Shown: positions 8,589-17,680, numbered from the stretch's first letter. The stretch is 64,000 nt of DNA from Pedobacter sp. (GCA_025351765.1 JANXVH010000059.1:1-64000), one strand, 5' to 3'. Translations and numbers: made by a program. The notes: generated by a model not told the origin, from the letters alone.

Positions 8589-10076
8589 TTAAGTTTTAGC
8601 TATCCAAACAGACACACTTTTGTGTTCACACTTAAACGTTGCCCAACCTGCTTCATTTATCTGTATTTCTTCTTTACAATGGCCCAGGGCATCAATAAAT
8701 ATCTTACCAGCATGTCTTATCCCTATTTGCATATCCTTAAATCCCTCTCCACCATTGCACATAATTACGGCGAAGCCAGAGCAATCAATATCATCATTGC
8801 CCTCCCTAGTCCAACCTATGCAATTTGGATGATTCAAATAGTCGCGCTGCAGCCCATATGAACAATCTTTTCTCAGCCTGCACAACTCATGCAACTCTTG
8901 CACTCCAACAATCTCTATTTCTGTTTCTTTACCATGAAAACCTATATCTGTGTATTTACAACCATATAAATCTGGAAAAAACAAACATGGTATACCCTGC
9001 TCCCTTAGTAAAATCAAACTATAAGCCAATGGACGAAACCAAAAATCTACATAAGACTCTAATGCCTGCAAGGGCTGAGAATCATGGTTGTCCACAAAAG
9101 TAACCGCCAATGTGGGGTGAGTTTTTACAAGGGTATTGTCAAAGATCTTGCTCAGATCAAAATCTTCATGGTTTTGCGCAGCCTGATATAGGTTATGGTG
9201 TAGCATGGTATCAAAAAGCTGCATCCTGCCTTCAGTAATTTTTATATAATCTAATAGCTGATCCACATCATTTACTACCCAGTTCTCTGCCACTACGAAA
9301 AAATCCCTTTTAAAAGTATTTTTCATATGATCAAGCCACTCATTCAAAAAATCTGCAGAGATATGCTTAACAGCATCCAGCCTAAAACCATCCATGCCAC
9401 AAGTCTTATAATACCATTCTCCCCAATTTTTTAAATCTTGTCGTACCGCAGGATTTCTGGAATCAATATCATTAAACATCAGGTAATCATAATTACCCAA
9501 TTCATGTGAGGGCACATCTTCCCAGGCATCCCCGTATTCGTTCTGAATAGAAAATATGCCCTCTTCTTTCAAATCATCCGCAAAATCTATCCCACTAAAG
9601 CATTGATGGTCCCAAATAAATTCTGAGTACTTACCCTTCCTACCGGGGAAAGTAAATTTAGTCCAGGCATCAATTTCCATCTCATCAGAAATAAATTCCT
9701 TTCTGTTGTCAGGATCAACTTTCCTAACAATTATTCTTTCCAGCTCATCAGCGCCAGCTTTATGGTTAAAAACAATGTCTGCAATGGTAGATATTCCTTT
9801 TTCTTTTAAAGTACGGATGGCATCTACATATTCGTCTTTAGTGCCATATTTTACTTCTACAGTATCTTTCTGATCAAACTCGCCCAAATCGTACAAGTCG
9901 TAACAATCGTAACCGACGGAAACATTACCTGAAGTGGCTTTGTAGGCAGGAGGTAACCACACCCCGGTTACGCCCAAACCGGCAAGATAATCTGCTTCAT
10001 TTTTAACTTTAGCCCACAGTTTTTCTTCTTCATTGTAATACCAGTGAAAATACTGGATAAGTAGTTGATTGGTCAT
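8589..10076 (-). CDS. Cytoplasmic alpha-amylase (GH13)
   Basis: A 495-residue GH13 enzyme without a signal peptide, similar in layout to the liquefying cytoplasmic alpha-amylases. The four conserved regions are visible: DIVFNHKAG, GFRLDAVKHI with the nucleophile Asp, FFVVAENW with the acid/base Glu, and FVDNHDSQP with the transition-state Asp. It would hydrolyse internal alpha-1,4 bonds of intracellular glycogen or imported maltodextrins. It is a single gene, convergent with the plug-protein gene (7 nt gap) and divergent from the thioesterase. Confidence 0.93.
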   Translation of the reverse strand: MTNQLLIQYFHWYYNEEEKLWAKVKNEADYLAGLGVTGVWLPPAYKATSGNVSVGYDCYDLYDLGEFDQKDTVEVKYGTKDEYVDAIRTLKEKGISTIADIVFNHKAGADELERIIVRKVDPDNRKEFISDEMEIDAWTKFTFPGRKGKYSEFIWDHQCFSGIDFADDLKEEGIFSIQNEYGDAWEDVPSHELGNYDYLMFNDIDSRNPAVRQDLKNWGEWYYKTCGMDGFRLDAVKHISADFLNEWLDHMKNTFKRDFFVVAENWVVNDVDQLLDYIKITEGRMQLFDTMLHHNLYQAAQNHEDFDLSKIFDNTLVKTHPTLAVTFVDNHDSQPLQALESYVDFWFRPLAYSLILLREQGIPCLFFPDLYGCKYTDIGFHGKETEIEIVGVQELHELCRLRKDCSYGLQRDYLNHPNCIGWTREGNDDIDCSGFAVIMCNGGEGFKDMQIGIRHAGKIFIDALGHCKEEIQINEAGWATFKCEHKSVSVWIAKT

Positions 10077-10107
10077 AGTGCTATAACATGAAGTGGTACA
10101 AATTGTT

Positions 10108-10115
10108 TATTTTTG
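10108..10115 (+). promoter_or_regulatory. -7 box (TATTTTTG) directly before the thioesterase start
   Basis: TATTTTTG ends 6 nt before the ATG at 10122. A competing TTG start at 10113 falls inside the box, which argues for the ATG. Confidence 0.45.
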
Positions 10116-10121
10116 TGCTAT

Positions 10122-10643
10122 ATGACTCTAAAAGTAAAGAACCCAAGCCACTCTTTCACCATTATGAATGAATTGGTGCTGCCAAATGACACAAATACAC
10201 TAAATAATCTAATGGGCGGCAGGTTACTACATTGGATGGACATTGCAGCGGCTATTTCTGCACAAAAGCACTGTAATAATATAGTGGTTACTGCATCTGT
10301 AGATAATGTATCATTTAAACATCCTATTAAACTTGGCGATGTGATTACGATAGAGGCTAAAGTGACGCGTGCTTTTAATACATCTGTAGAAGTGCGCCTG
10401 GATGTATGGGCTGAAAATATTCCATCAGGTGCCCGTGTAAAATCCAACGAAGCCTACTATACTTTTGTTGCAGTGGGACAAGGTGGTAATACTATCCCTG
10501 TTCCAGAATTAATTCCGGAGTCTGATGAAGAACACGAATTATTTGCCGGAGCTTTGCACAGAAGACAATTGAGATTAGTACTTAGCGGTAAAATGAAAGC
10601 GCAGGATGCACTGGAACTAAAAGCATTATTTTATCCGGAATAA
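10122..10643 (+). CDS. Acyl-CoA thioesterase (YciA-like hotdog fold)
   Basis: A 173-residue hotdog-fold protein that would hydrolyse acyl-CoA to free acid and CoA in the cytoplasm. The family signature is LPNDTNTLNNLMGGRLLHWMD (Asn/Asp near residues 26-30 and the central helix GGRLLHWMD), followed by the FKHPIKLGDVI strand and VEVRLDVWAEN. A leucine-rich extension ends the protein. The start is the ATG at 10122; an upstream TTG lies within the promoter box. Substrate chain length cannot be inferred. Confidence 0.88.
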   Translation: MTLKVKNPSHSFTIMNELVLPNDTNTLNNLMGGRLLHWMDIAAAISAQKHCNNIVVTASVDNVSFKHPIKLGDVITIEAKVTRAFNTSVEVRLDVWAENIPSGARVKSNEAYYTFVAVGQGGNTIPVPELIPESDEEHELFAGALHRRQLRLVLSGKMKAQDALELKALFYPE

Positions 10644-10654
10644 AGACAGCCAAT

Positions 10655-11059
10655 TTAGCTGCCCATTTCCAAGATTTTATCAAACTCTGTAGCCCTTAAA
10701 GGCATAACAGATAACCTCCCCTGCCTTACCAACGAGATATCTTTCAAGCTTTCTTCAGCTTTTATCTGTTCTAAAGAAACAGGGTTCTTCAAAGCCTCAA
10801 CCGGCGATAAATCTACTACTACCCAGTTGGTATCATCTGTTGTAGGATCTTGGTAAGCTTCCTTTACCACCTTTGCAATGCCAACTACATTCTTTCCTTC
10901 ATTACTGTGATAAAAAAGAACCAGATCGCCTTGCTGCATTTCCCTCAGGTTATTGCGTGCCTGATAATTCCGAACACCGTCCCAAAACGTACGGCCATCT
11001 TCATTAAACTTCTCCCAGCTATATTTAAACGGTTCAGACTTTACCAACCAGTGTTTCAT
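10655..11059 (-). CDS. EVE domain-containing protein
   Basis: A 134-residue single EVE (PUA-like) domain. Typical features are the opening KHWLVKSEP, WDGVRNYQARNNLREM, the GDLVLFYHS strand and the ending RLSVMPLRATEFDKIL. Small EVE proteins bind modified cytosine bases or related nucleotides and are widespread in bacteria; the physiological role is not established. It is convergent with the thioesterase gene, 11 nt apart. Confidence 0.93.
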   Translation of the reverse strand: MKHWLVKSEPFKYSWEKFNEDGRTFWDGVRNYQARNNLREMQQGDLVLFYHSNEGKNVVGIAKVVKEAYQDPTTDDTNWVVVDLSPVEALKNPVSLEQIKAEESLKDISLVRQGRLSVMPLRATEFDKILEMGS

Positions 11060-11081
11060 TGATTCTTTTATTATTTAAAAG

Positions 11082-11089
11082 CAAAAATA
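11082..11089 (-). promoter_or_regulatory. -7 box (TATTTTTG) upstream of the EVE gene
   Basis: On the minus strand TATTTTTG ends 22 nt before the ATG at 11059, a conventional leader length. No convincing -33 box was found. Confidence 0.4.
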
Positions 11090-11204
11090 GCAAATCATAG
11101 AGAATAAGAAAGCACACATTGGCGCTGATTTATATCTTGTAGTTAGGTAATTTGACGAACTTTAAATTAAATGTCAGCCGTAGTGGAAATAATCAGACTT
11201 ATAA

Positions 11205-11462
11205 TTATAACTTATTACCTATTACTTGTCCATAATACTCAATAAACCATTTTAATACTGGGTTATTGTCGTCTCGTTTATAAGCTAAAACTACTTCTGT
11301 GTGTACAGGTATGTGATCTAATTCTATAAATGATAGTTTCATTTTTGCATACTGCTTTTTTAATGTTAATGGCAAAATAGATACGCCAAGGTTCGCTTCA
11401 ACAAGCTGTAACTTGCCGCTTATTCTAGACCCTTTATTGTTGACTACTTTCTTATAGGGCTG
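11205..11462 (-). pseudogene. 3' remnant of a LysR-family transcriptional regulator
   Basis: On the minus strand an 85-codon open frame ends at TAA (11205-11207). It reads as the C-terminal part of a LysR substrate-binding domain: KVVNNKGSRISGKLQLVEA, NLGVSILPLTLKK, HIPVHTEVVLAYKRDDN, then LKWFIEYYG. An in-frame stop at 11463-11465 closes the frame, and no HTH domain or matching sequence follows upstream; the repeat element begins there instead. The gene therefore appears to have lost about two thirds of its 5' part. It lies downstream of nosY in the same orientation but separated by about 390 bp. Confidence 0.75.
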
Positions 11463-11481
11463 TTATATGGATAGCATAGAA

Positions 11482-11555
11482 ATAGGACTTTAATAGGAGT
11501 TAGATAGGACTTACATAGGACTCGAGAAGGGGGTAAAGTCCTATGTAAGTCCTAT
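11482..11555. repeat. 11-bp repeat array folded into a 19-bp perfect hairpin
   Basis: ATAGGACT (or ATAGGAGT) recurs at 11482, 11493, 11504 and 11515, exactly 11 bp apart. Its complement AGTCCTAT stands at 11537 and 11548. The inner copies form a perfect 19-bp inverted repeat (11504-11522 with 11537-11555) around a 14-nt loop. It adjoins the truncated LysR gene. It could be a REP/MITE-type intergenic element or a binding array on one face of the helix. There is no T-run, so a terminator is less likely. Confidence 0.85.
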
Positions 11556-11849
11556 ATGACTCTTTTAAAACCCTTATCTGTGTGCCAGCCATATAAAACG
11601 ATAGTAAAACGCACCTGCAACAGCTTTTTTTTGCGACAACGTGCCATAATTACCAACAACTATTACAAGCCGCTGATAATATTCTGCTTGTACCATTTTT
11701 CTCATATGACCTTTTTTAGCCCACCACATTTGGTTAAATTTGTAGTACACAACGCGATGTTAGCTAGCAGTGATGCAGGTGAAAAGTTTTTTGACGTATT
11801 TTTAAATTTTTTGGGCCCTCTGTTGTAAGATTAAAAGTCATTCCCTTTC
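11556..11849. other. Non-coding stretch between the repeat hairpin and nosY
   Basis: About 290 bases without a convincing gene. A 90-codon plus-strand frame crosses it but has no recognisable features and a composition unlike its neighbours. A 30-codon minus-strand frame with a basic start is likewise unsupported. It may be the decayed remainder of whatever accompanied the LysR gene. Confidence 0.4.
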
Positions 11850-12617
11850 CTACAAATCTTTTTTATTAAATGTTTTTAATGAAATCATTAAGGGAACAAC
11901 TATCCAGCAACTTAAGCCTATAAAGGAAATCAACACACCCATATTGGTTCCAAAAAATTCACGGAAAACTGCACCTGTATACCCCATTAGCGCAGAGATA
12001 TCCATTTGTAACAGTATTTGAATGCGACTAAGATCTATTGGGTTTAAAAAACTCATAAATACCATAATCCTTTCTAGGGGATAATCCTGAAATTGAAATA
12101 GGAAAAACAATACCAATGCATCGAATATCAAAGAAAAATATAGCCATAGCAATATAGAAAGACCAATGCCCTTTGCCTTATCCCGCGTCTTACTTGCTGC
12201 CAGCATCGCAATACTAACAAACACGACAGTTAAAAAAAGACCTGTTGTTATCATCATAATGCCAGTTGCATCCGCATGATATATTAAAATTGGTATCCCT
12301 GCTCCTACAAAAAAAGCAAAACTCAGAGAAGAAGAAAGTCCGGCAAAAATACTCAACCAGATTGTTTTTCTCTTTACTGGCTGACTAACAAGAAGCTCTA
12401 TAAATTCTGAACTGTTGTAGATATAGATGGTCGAGAAAATGATGCAGATTAAAGGGATAATAATCAATATGATGTTCAGTAAACTAACTAATCCCTTGGC
12501 AGAATTATCCTCAAGATTGAAGATACTTAATGATATTACCAACAATAAAAGGGTGTAAATAAGAACGATTTTATTCTGTACAATATCAAGAACAACATAT
12601 TTGAATATTTTATGCAT
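11850..12617 (-). CDS. nosY: NosY, ABC permease of the nitrous oxide reductase maturation system
   Basis: A 255-residue membrane protein with about six hydrophobic segments, the size of NosY. With NosF and NosD it forms the NosDFY complex that delivers copper/sulfur for the CuZ centre of NosZ. The segments lie near residues 15-40, 50-70, 95-120, 130-150, 160-185 and 225-245, and the N-terminus begins with a cytoplasmic helix entering the first segment. The start overlaps nosF by 8 nt. It is the last gene of the operon. The identity rests on context as well as topology. Confidence 0.88.
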   Translation of the reverse strand: MHKIFKYVVLDIVQNKIVLIYTLLLLVISLSIFNLEDNSAKGLVSLLNIILIIIPLICIIFSTIYIYNSSEFIELLVSQPVKRKTIWLSIFAGLSSSLSFAFFVGAGIPILIYHADATGIMMITTGLFLTVVFVSIAMLAASKTRDKAKGIGLSILLWLYFSLIFDALVLFFLFQFQDYPLERIMVFMSFLNPIDLSRIQILLQMDISALMGYTGAVFREFFGTNMGVLISFIGLSCWIVVPLMISLKTFNKKDL

Positions 12618-13326
12618 GATGGTTAGCCTTCATTATTTTTGTAATTGCATTCGATAACTTTTCTTCTCCAGTCTCTTCTTTCAATGCAGCCAATTTTTTG
12701 TGGAAGATTAAGCTACCTTCCTGCATGTAAACAACTTCAGTAATCAGATCATCTAGCTCGCTCAACACATGAGAGGTGATAATGATCACCTTTCCATTTT
12801 GCTTTTCCTTTAAAATTTTCTGTTTTAGCACTTCTGATGCCAGCGGATCCAGTCCGGCGGTAGGCTCATCAAGGATCAGCACATCTGGATTAAATAAGAA
12901 AGCAAGAGAGGCGCTTACTTTTTGTGTGGTACCACCAGAAAGCGTGCGCATCTTTTTTTGAAGCATATTATTCAAACCAAAGCTTTCAATAAGTTCCTCA
13001 TCAAGCTTAATCTTATGGTCTTTCCGAATGTCTTTCATCATATTTATGACATTTGTTATCGTCATATTTTCTGGGTACCGACCAATTTGCGGCATGTAAC
13101 CTAATTTTTCCCGGTAAGCCCATTTATCGGATATACTTTGTCCATTGAAATTAATAGTACCACTGTCTGGAACTACCATTCCCAGTATGGATTTAATTAA
13201 TGTAGTTTTGCCACTTCCGTTTGGCCCTAGTAAAGCCACACATTGCCCTCTTGAAAAAGTTAGTGAAACCCCAGACAGCGCTCTCAAGCTGCCAAAACGT
13301 TTAATAATATCATCAATTACTATCAT
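12610..13326 (-). CDS. nosF: NosF, ABC ATPase of the nitrous oxide reductase maturation system
   Basis: A 238-residue ATPase with Walker A GPNGSGKTT, Q-loop GYMPQIGRYPENMT, signature LSGGTTQK, Walker B VLILDEPTAGLDP and switch His in IITSHVLSE. It energises NosDFY during assembly of the tetranuclear CuZ site of NosZ. It overlaps nosD by 4 nt and nosY by 8 nt, which supports tight co-translation. Taken alone it would be a generic ABC ATPase; the nos context gives the name. Confidence 0.92.
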   Translation of the reverse strand: MIVIDDIIKRFGSLRALSGVSLTFSRGQCVALLGPNGSGKTTLIKSILGMVVPDSGTINFNGQSISDKWAYREKLGYMPQIGRYPENMTITNVINMMKDIRKDHKIKLDEELIESFGLNNMLQKKMRTLSGGTTQKVSASLAFLFNPDVLILDEPTAGLDPLASEVLKQKILKEKQNGKVIIITSHVLSELDDLITEVVYMQEGSLIFHKKLAALKEETGEEKLSNAITKIMKANHHA

Positions 13327-14558
13327 AAGGAAAGCCTTCTCATTAAAGGGATTTTATCTTGTAAATTCTCCGGTGTGATACCGGGTAATATTTTTTCGCT
13401 TTTATCCAATAAGGTAACGATCAAACTTCTAAAAAGCATAAGTGCTGCTGGGTTGCTTTCGATGATCATGGAATACATGCTTACTGGGTGGTAGGGAACA
13501 TCTCCAACATGATCATGACCAAGGTCATAACCTTCATATTTATCCCAGTAATTTCCATTGAATGTATTTAAAACCAAGGAACCATTTGTGGCGATGTCAA
13601 AAGTATTACCTGTAAAATTATTTTTAGTAAAATCGTTGTTATCGCAACTCGCCTGGATTTTGACTGCCCAGCCATTATTGGAAAAAATGTTTTTATATAA
13701 ATTGATGCGACTGCAGCCTTCCATATGCAATGCAACTGTATTTTTTGTGAAGTGATTTCCGGAGATATCACTATCGCTAATGTCTTTTAACAGAATACCA
13801 TAAGCTGCATCTCCCCAGTTGTTGATAAAGAAATTATTATACATACGGATGTGATTCGTGTACATTACCGCTACTCCTGATTCGTTCTCTTCAAATACAT
13901 TTGCGATGTAGGTATCATGATGAGAAAACATAAAGTGTATTCCATATCTAATGTTTTTGGTACTAATATTTCTCCAAACAAGTGAATTGGTGACAAATTC
14001 AAAATAGATACCATCGCGATGCCCCTTAATTCTATTGCCTATAATAATCAAACTATCACTTTTCCAACAATTGATGCCATTTCCACTTTGGACTTCACTT
14101 TTTCCGTAAGAGGTGATGTAATTGTTTTTTATAGTGCAGTTTCTACTGTTTTGAACATAGATCCCAAAATTCGTATCGTCTAAAATATTGTTAAAGGCAG
14201 ATACCTTATAACTGTTGTAGATCATAATTGCGCCAATATCTCTTATTTCCGATCGTCCGCTATGTTGCATTTTAAATCCTTCTACTGTAGCATGATTAGC
14301 ACTGATGGAGACTATTTCGAAACGATTCTCCCCGTCCAACACTGGAAATCCAATTCCTTTTAGTACAATGGACTTCTGGATAATAATATTTCTTTCTTTA
14401 TAGATGCCGTAATCTACCAACACCGTATCTCCTGCATTGGCAGCATCTACGGCTCTTTGAATCGTATTGAAAGCTTTTGATCTACCTACAGTAAGCGTAT
14501 TCCCTTGAGCAAATACGGATGAAAGCAATAAGAATGTAAAAATAAATAGTTTACTCAC
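13323..14558 (-). CDS. nosD: NosD, periplasmic copper-maturation protein (beta-helix)
   Basis: A 411-residue protein with a signal peptide (cleavage near VFAQG) and a right-handed parallel beta-helix built of CASH repeats, seen as many N-N-x-I/F ladders such as NCTIKNNYI, DSDISGNHF and NLYKNIFSNN. The C-terminal GNYWDKYEGYDLGHDHVGD segment is typical for NosD. It docks on NosF/NosY and inserts into apo-NosZ to load the CuZ site. The start codon is GTG at 14558, inside the last codons of nosL (8-nt overlap). Confidence 0.94.
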   Translation of the reverse strand: MSKLFIFTFLLLSSVFAQGNTLTVGRSKAFNTIQRAVDAANAGDTVLVDYGIYKERNIIIQKSIVLKGIGFPVLDGENRFEIVSISANHATVEGFKMQHSGRSEIRDIGAIMIYNSYKVSAFNNILDDTNFGIYVQNSRNCTIKNNYITSYGKSEVQSGNGINCWKSDSLIIIGNRIKGHRDGIYFEFVTNSLVWRNISTKNIRYGIHFMFSHHDTYIANVFEENESGVAVMYTNHIRMYNNFFINNWGDAAYGILLKDISDSDISGNHFTKNTVALHMEGCSRINLYKNIFSNNGWAVKIQASCDNNDFTKNNFTGNTFDIATNGSLVLNTFNGNYWDKYEGYDLGHDHVGDVPYHPVSMYSMIIESNPAALMLFRSLIVTLLDKSEKILPGITPENLQDKIPLMRRLSL

Positions 14559-15000
14559 TCGTTTTCTTTAATAATTCTTGCCAAGTGATTTCTTTGCCTT
14601 TCGTTGTAGACGAAGTTTTATTCATTTTATTTCGATCGCTGAAACCAGCAATATTGCCGCCCATGGGAGAGTGCAGATTATTACTTTTTAAAAGAATAGC
14701 CTTGGATGCTTCAATTAAGTTGTATGGTTCCTCAAAGTTGACGAAGTAAATTTCTTTAGTGAGTTTATTATCAATTGTATTCGCCTTTATAAACCCAAGC
14801 AAGCAGTGCACATCATCAAATTTATAGACCTTCCCCTTTTTGGTAAGTATTTCTCCGCCAAAGTGGCTATCCACTATACTCATTTTACAAAAACTACAGG
14901 CGTCTTTACCTATTTCAATTTTTTGCGGATCAGTAGAACAAGATGTTAAACCCACCACAAGGATAGGTATCATCAGTATTAGATTACTTGATTTTTTCAT
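14551..15000 (-). CDS. nosL: NosL, copper-binding lipoprotein
   Basis: A 149-residue lipoprotein with lipobox LTSC (lipid Cys at 21). The copper(I) site motif CSFCKM (C35, C38, M40) is intact, and the DDVHCLLGF segment is typical. NosL hands Cu(I) to NosDFY and apo-NosZ. Residues after 110 are polar and Lys/Thr-rich. It overlaps the upstream membrane protein by 17 nt and nosD by 8 nt. Confidence 0.93.
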   Translation of the reverse strand: MKKSSNLILMIPILVVGLTSCSTDPQKIEIGKDACSFCKMSIVDSHFGGEILTKKGKVYKFDDVHCLLGFIKANTIDNKLTKEIYFVNFEEPYNLIEASKAILLKSNNLHSPMGGNIAGFSDRNKMNKTSSTTKGKEITWQELLKKTSE

Positions 15001-15595
15001 AGTCTGGCTTTCTTTTTAATTCAACAATTAAAGCAACCAACAACAACAGTCCAACCCCAATAAATATCCATCCTCCGATATCTGGAATAGAGTAGGCTCC
15101 AAAGTTCAAAAGTTTTTTATACCCAATTAAAGGTGGTTGATAAGACATTCCAGGTACTATAATGGCTGCATTAGGATTGAGGTTGTGCCCGTAATTATAC
15201 TCCCAACGCCAAAAATCTACCATCGCAACAACTCCAAATGAGACAAACATCCCAAATAGGGTATACAACCATTTCTTCTTCTTCAAAATTAATGCTATGA
15301 CCAGGCTAAAAACAGCGAAAAATCCAATAATATATGGCAACACTGTAAATTCAAGAAAATCTTCCGTATGCAACGTCTTCATACCTATATAATGGTTAAG
15401 CCCATTAATGATGTCTACATTTCCAGCAAGTTTATGCGGGTACATTTTCATGACCAATCCTTCCGGATATTGTGGCGCACTCAATTCTATTTGCCATAAT
15501 GGGACAAAAAGAACCATTAAAAGCAAAAGGCCACAGATAAACGTAATTACCCTGGTTGTAATATTAAGATTTTGGGAAGGAATACCGTCTTGCAT
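14984..15595 (-). CDS. Nos-operon integral membrane protein (NosB-position)
   Basis: A 203-residue protein with four predicted transmembrane segments (about 14-35, 84-104, 109-128 and 172-193). A conserved-looking periplasmic loop contains INGLNHYIGM, and the loop before the last helix contains ALIVPG-type and SYQPPLIGYKKLLN sequence. Clade II nos operons commonly carry a small membrane protein after nosZ (called NosB in some species). I assign it by position only; its role is unknown. The start lies 54 nt after the nosZ stop, across a terminator-like hairpin, and its end overlaps nosL. Confidence 0.75.
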   Translation of the reverse strand: MQDGIPSQNLNITTRVITFICGLLLLMVLFVPLWQIELSAPQYPEGLVMKMYPHKLAGNVDIINGLNHYIGMKTLHTEDFLEFTVLPYIIGFFAVFSLVIALILKKKKWLYTLFGMFVSFGVVAMVDFWRWEYNYGHNLNPNAAIIVPGMSYQPPLIGYKKLLNFGAYSIPDIGGWIFIGVGLLLLVALIVELKRKPDYEKIK

Positions 15596-15609
15596 TTTGA
15601 TCTATTTAA

Positions 15610-15642
15610 AAAATGAGCGGACTTATAAGTTCCCCTCATTTT
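15610..15642 (-). terminator. Terminator-like hairpin directly after nosZ
   Basis: In the minus-strand mRNA, AAAATGAG (15642-15635) pairs with CTCATTTT (15617-15610). Inner GG/CC and ACTT/AAGT pairs surround an AT loop, and T6 follows. One G-G mismatch and one bulged A interrupt it. It stands 7 nt after the nosZ stop inside the operon, so it may be a partial terminator or a 3' stabiliser of nosZ mRNA. Confidence 0.6.
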
Positions 15643-15649
15643 GAAATAA

Positions 15650-17632
15650 TTATTTGTTTAATAAGGAATCTGGAGCATCTGAATTTTTACCGAGACTAAA
15701 TGAAATGGGAACATTGGATCCTTTTGCAGATACCCTTACATATCCCTGCATTTCCTGGTGAAGCGCACTGCAAAAATCTGTACAATAAATAGGATAGATC
15801 CCTACTTTTTCTGGAATCCACTTTAAAGTTGAGGTTTCTCCAGGCATTACCAATAATTCTGAATTTTTTGCTCCCTTTATGGCAAAACCATGGGGAACGT
15901 CCCAATCCTGCTCCAGGTTAGTTACATGGAAATAAACCTCATCGCCCATTTTTACACCTTCTATGTTATCTGGAGAGAAGTGTGAGCGCATAGCCGTCAA
16001 GTAAACATGAATTTTATTGCCTTCACGAACTACCTTCGAGTTTTTCTCACCCATGGTAACATATGGATGTTTATTGTCTTCTAGCTTAAATATTTTAACT
16101 GAATTTTTAACCAGCTTTTCTGCAGGAATTGCTTGTGCATAATGCGGTTCTCCAATGCTAGGATAGTCTGAAAGCAATTTCATTTTATCTCCGCTAATAT
16201 CAAAAAGCTGAGCAGCTTGCGCTAGTTCGGGTCCAGTAGGTAAATACCTGTCTTTAGTGATTTTATTGTAGGCGATTAGGTATTTTCCATAAGGCTTTCT
16301 GGTATCTCCACCTGGAATACTTAAGTGCCCCGGAGAATAATATGTAGGATGTCTGTCCAGAATCTTTAAATCCTTTATATTCCATTTTACAATTTCTGAG
16401 GAGATAAAGAATGTGGTGTAGGCATTACCTTTGCCATCAAATTCAGTATGCAAAGGGCCTAATCCTGGTTTTTTAACCTCACCATATAATGCAGATTCGT
16501 ATTTTAGTACAGGAATGCCTCCATATTTACCATCGAAACTTTTATCAGCTATCGCTTTTTGAATCTTAGCGAACGAAAATACTGGAATTAGTGCGGCAAG
16601 TTTACCACTACCTACAATATACTCTCCTGAAGGATCTACATCCACTCCATGTGGGGATTTAGGACATGGTATCATATATACAATATCAGAAAAATCCTTT
16701 ACATCAAGAACCGTTACCTCATTCTCCATTATAGAAGTAGCACTATGTGTAGACTCATTATACTTATTGTGTGCGTATTTTACGACTTGCTTTTTACCTT
16801 TACCTTGTTTTATGTATTCTTCGGCTTTTCTCCAATTTACCGCTAGTATGTAATCTTTGTCGCGCTTGGATGCGTTAACTTCCAATAAAGTATGCGCTTG
16901 TTCAGAATTGTAGGTACTAAAGAAAAACCAGCCACTGCTTGGACCTTTACCACTGTGGCTTAAATCGAAATTCATGCCCGGCAATAGAAGCTGAAATGCA
17001 ATTTTCATATCACCATCTTTTGGTGCTACACTAATAAAACTAATTGTGCCTTTAAAATTTTGCTTGTAGGTACTAATTGGTACGTCGCCATTGTCGTTGT
17101 CCATGGGTACACTGAACCTAGTTCCTGCTACAACATACTCTGTATTTTCGGTAATAAAAGGCGACGAATGATTTCCTGCACTGTTTGGAATCTCAATGAT
17201 TTCAGAAGTACGAAAGGTTTTGAGATCAATACGAGCAACCCGTGGTGTATTGTTTGCATTGGCAAATAGCCAACGACCATCGGTTTCGCCATTGGTTTGT
17301 GACAAGTCCAAATGGTGCTGATCGTCCCATGGAATTTCACCATGAGAGGTATTTAGCATCGGCTTAGTCTCTTCACTATAACCCCAACCTTTTTCAGGGT
17401 CGACAGAAAACACTGGAATTACCCGCAACAAACGTCCGGAAGGAATTCCATAAACACTTACCTGACCACTAAAACCTCCGGAGACGAAATTATAAAGTTC
17501 ATCGTACTTTCCCGGGGCAACATAAACTTTTGAGGCTGCATCACCATCGATGGCATCCCCCGTATTTTTAGGCTTACATCCAGAAACGGCCAATAGCAGT
17601 GTGGCTATTGAAAGGAATAAGTAATTTTTCAT
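15650..17632 (-). CDS. nosZ: Nitrous oxide reductase, clade II, lipoprotein type
   Basis: A 660-residue periplasmic enzyme reducing N2O to N2. It has a Sec lipoprotein signal (AVSGC, lipid Cys at 19), not the Tat signal of clade I enzymes. The seven-bladed propeller holds candidate CuZ histidines in DDQHHLDLS, CPKSPHGVDVD, GPLHTEFDG, SPGHLSIPGGD and GEPHYAQAI. The C-terminal cupredoxin domain carries CuA ligands: His in WDVPHGF, C617, C621, H625 and M628 in CTDFCSALHQEM. All known metal ligands appear present. It sits between a cytochrome c gene and maturation genes. Hairpins flank it on both sides, and the operon has an FNR-type site upstream. Confidence 0.97.
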   Translation of the reverse strand: MKNYLFLSIATLLLAVSGCKPKNTGDAIDGDAASKVYVAPGKYDELYNFVSGGFSGQVSVYGIPSGRLLRVIPVFSVDPEKGWGYSEETKPMLNTSHGEIPWDDQHHLDLSQTNGETDGRWLFANANNTPRVARIDLKTFRTSEIIEIPNSAGNHSSPFITENTEYVVAGTRFSVPMDNDNGDVPISTYKQNFKGTISFISVAPKDGDMKIAFQLLLPGMNFDLSHSGKGPSSGWFFFSTYNSEQAHTLLEVNASKRDKDYILAVNWRKAEEYIKQGKGKKQVVKYAHNKYNESTHSATSIMENEVTVLDVKDFSDIVYMIPCPKSPHGVDVDPSGEYIVGSGKLAALIPVFSFAKIQKAIADKSFDGKYGGIPVLKYESALYGEVKKPGLGPLHTEFDGKGNAYTTFFISSEIVKWNIKDLKILDRHPTYYSPGHLSIPGGDTRKPYGKYLIAYNKITKDRYLPTGPELAQAAQLFDISGDKMKLLSDYPSIGEPHYAQAIPAEKLVKNSVKIFKLEDNKHPYVTMGEKNSKVVREGNKIHVYLTAMRSHFSPDNIEGVKMGDEVYFHVTNLEQDWDVPHGFAIKGAKNSELLVMPGETSTLKWIPEKVGIYPIYCTDFCSALHQEMQGYVRVSAKGSNVPISFSLGKNSDAPDSLLNK

Positions 17633-17680
17633 ATTAATATTTGTTAAAGAGGTGGAATGTTATGATGAAAGTTAATCTGT

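Noticed and set aside
8547..9103. Plus-strand frames over the alpha-amylase gene
   Set aside because: They are antisense shadows with skewed composition; the minus strand encodes all four GH13 motifs.
11556..11828. 90-residue plus-strand protein
   Set aside because: No family features, no promoter or leader signal, and it begins inside the repeat hairpin edge; probably chance.
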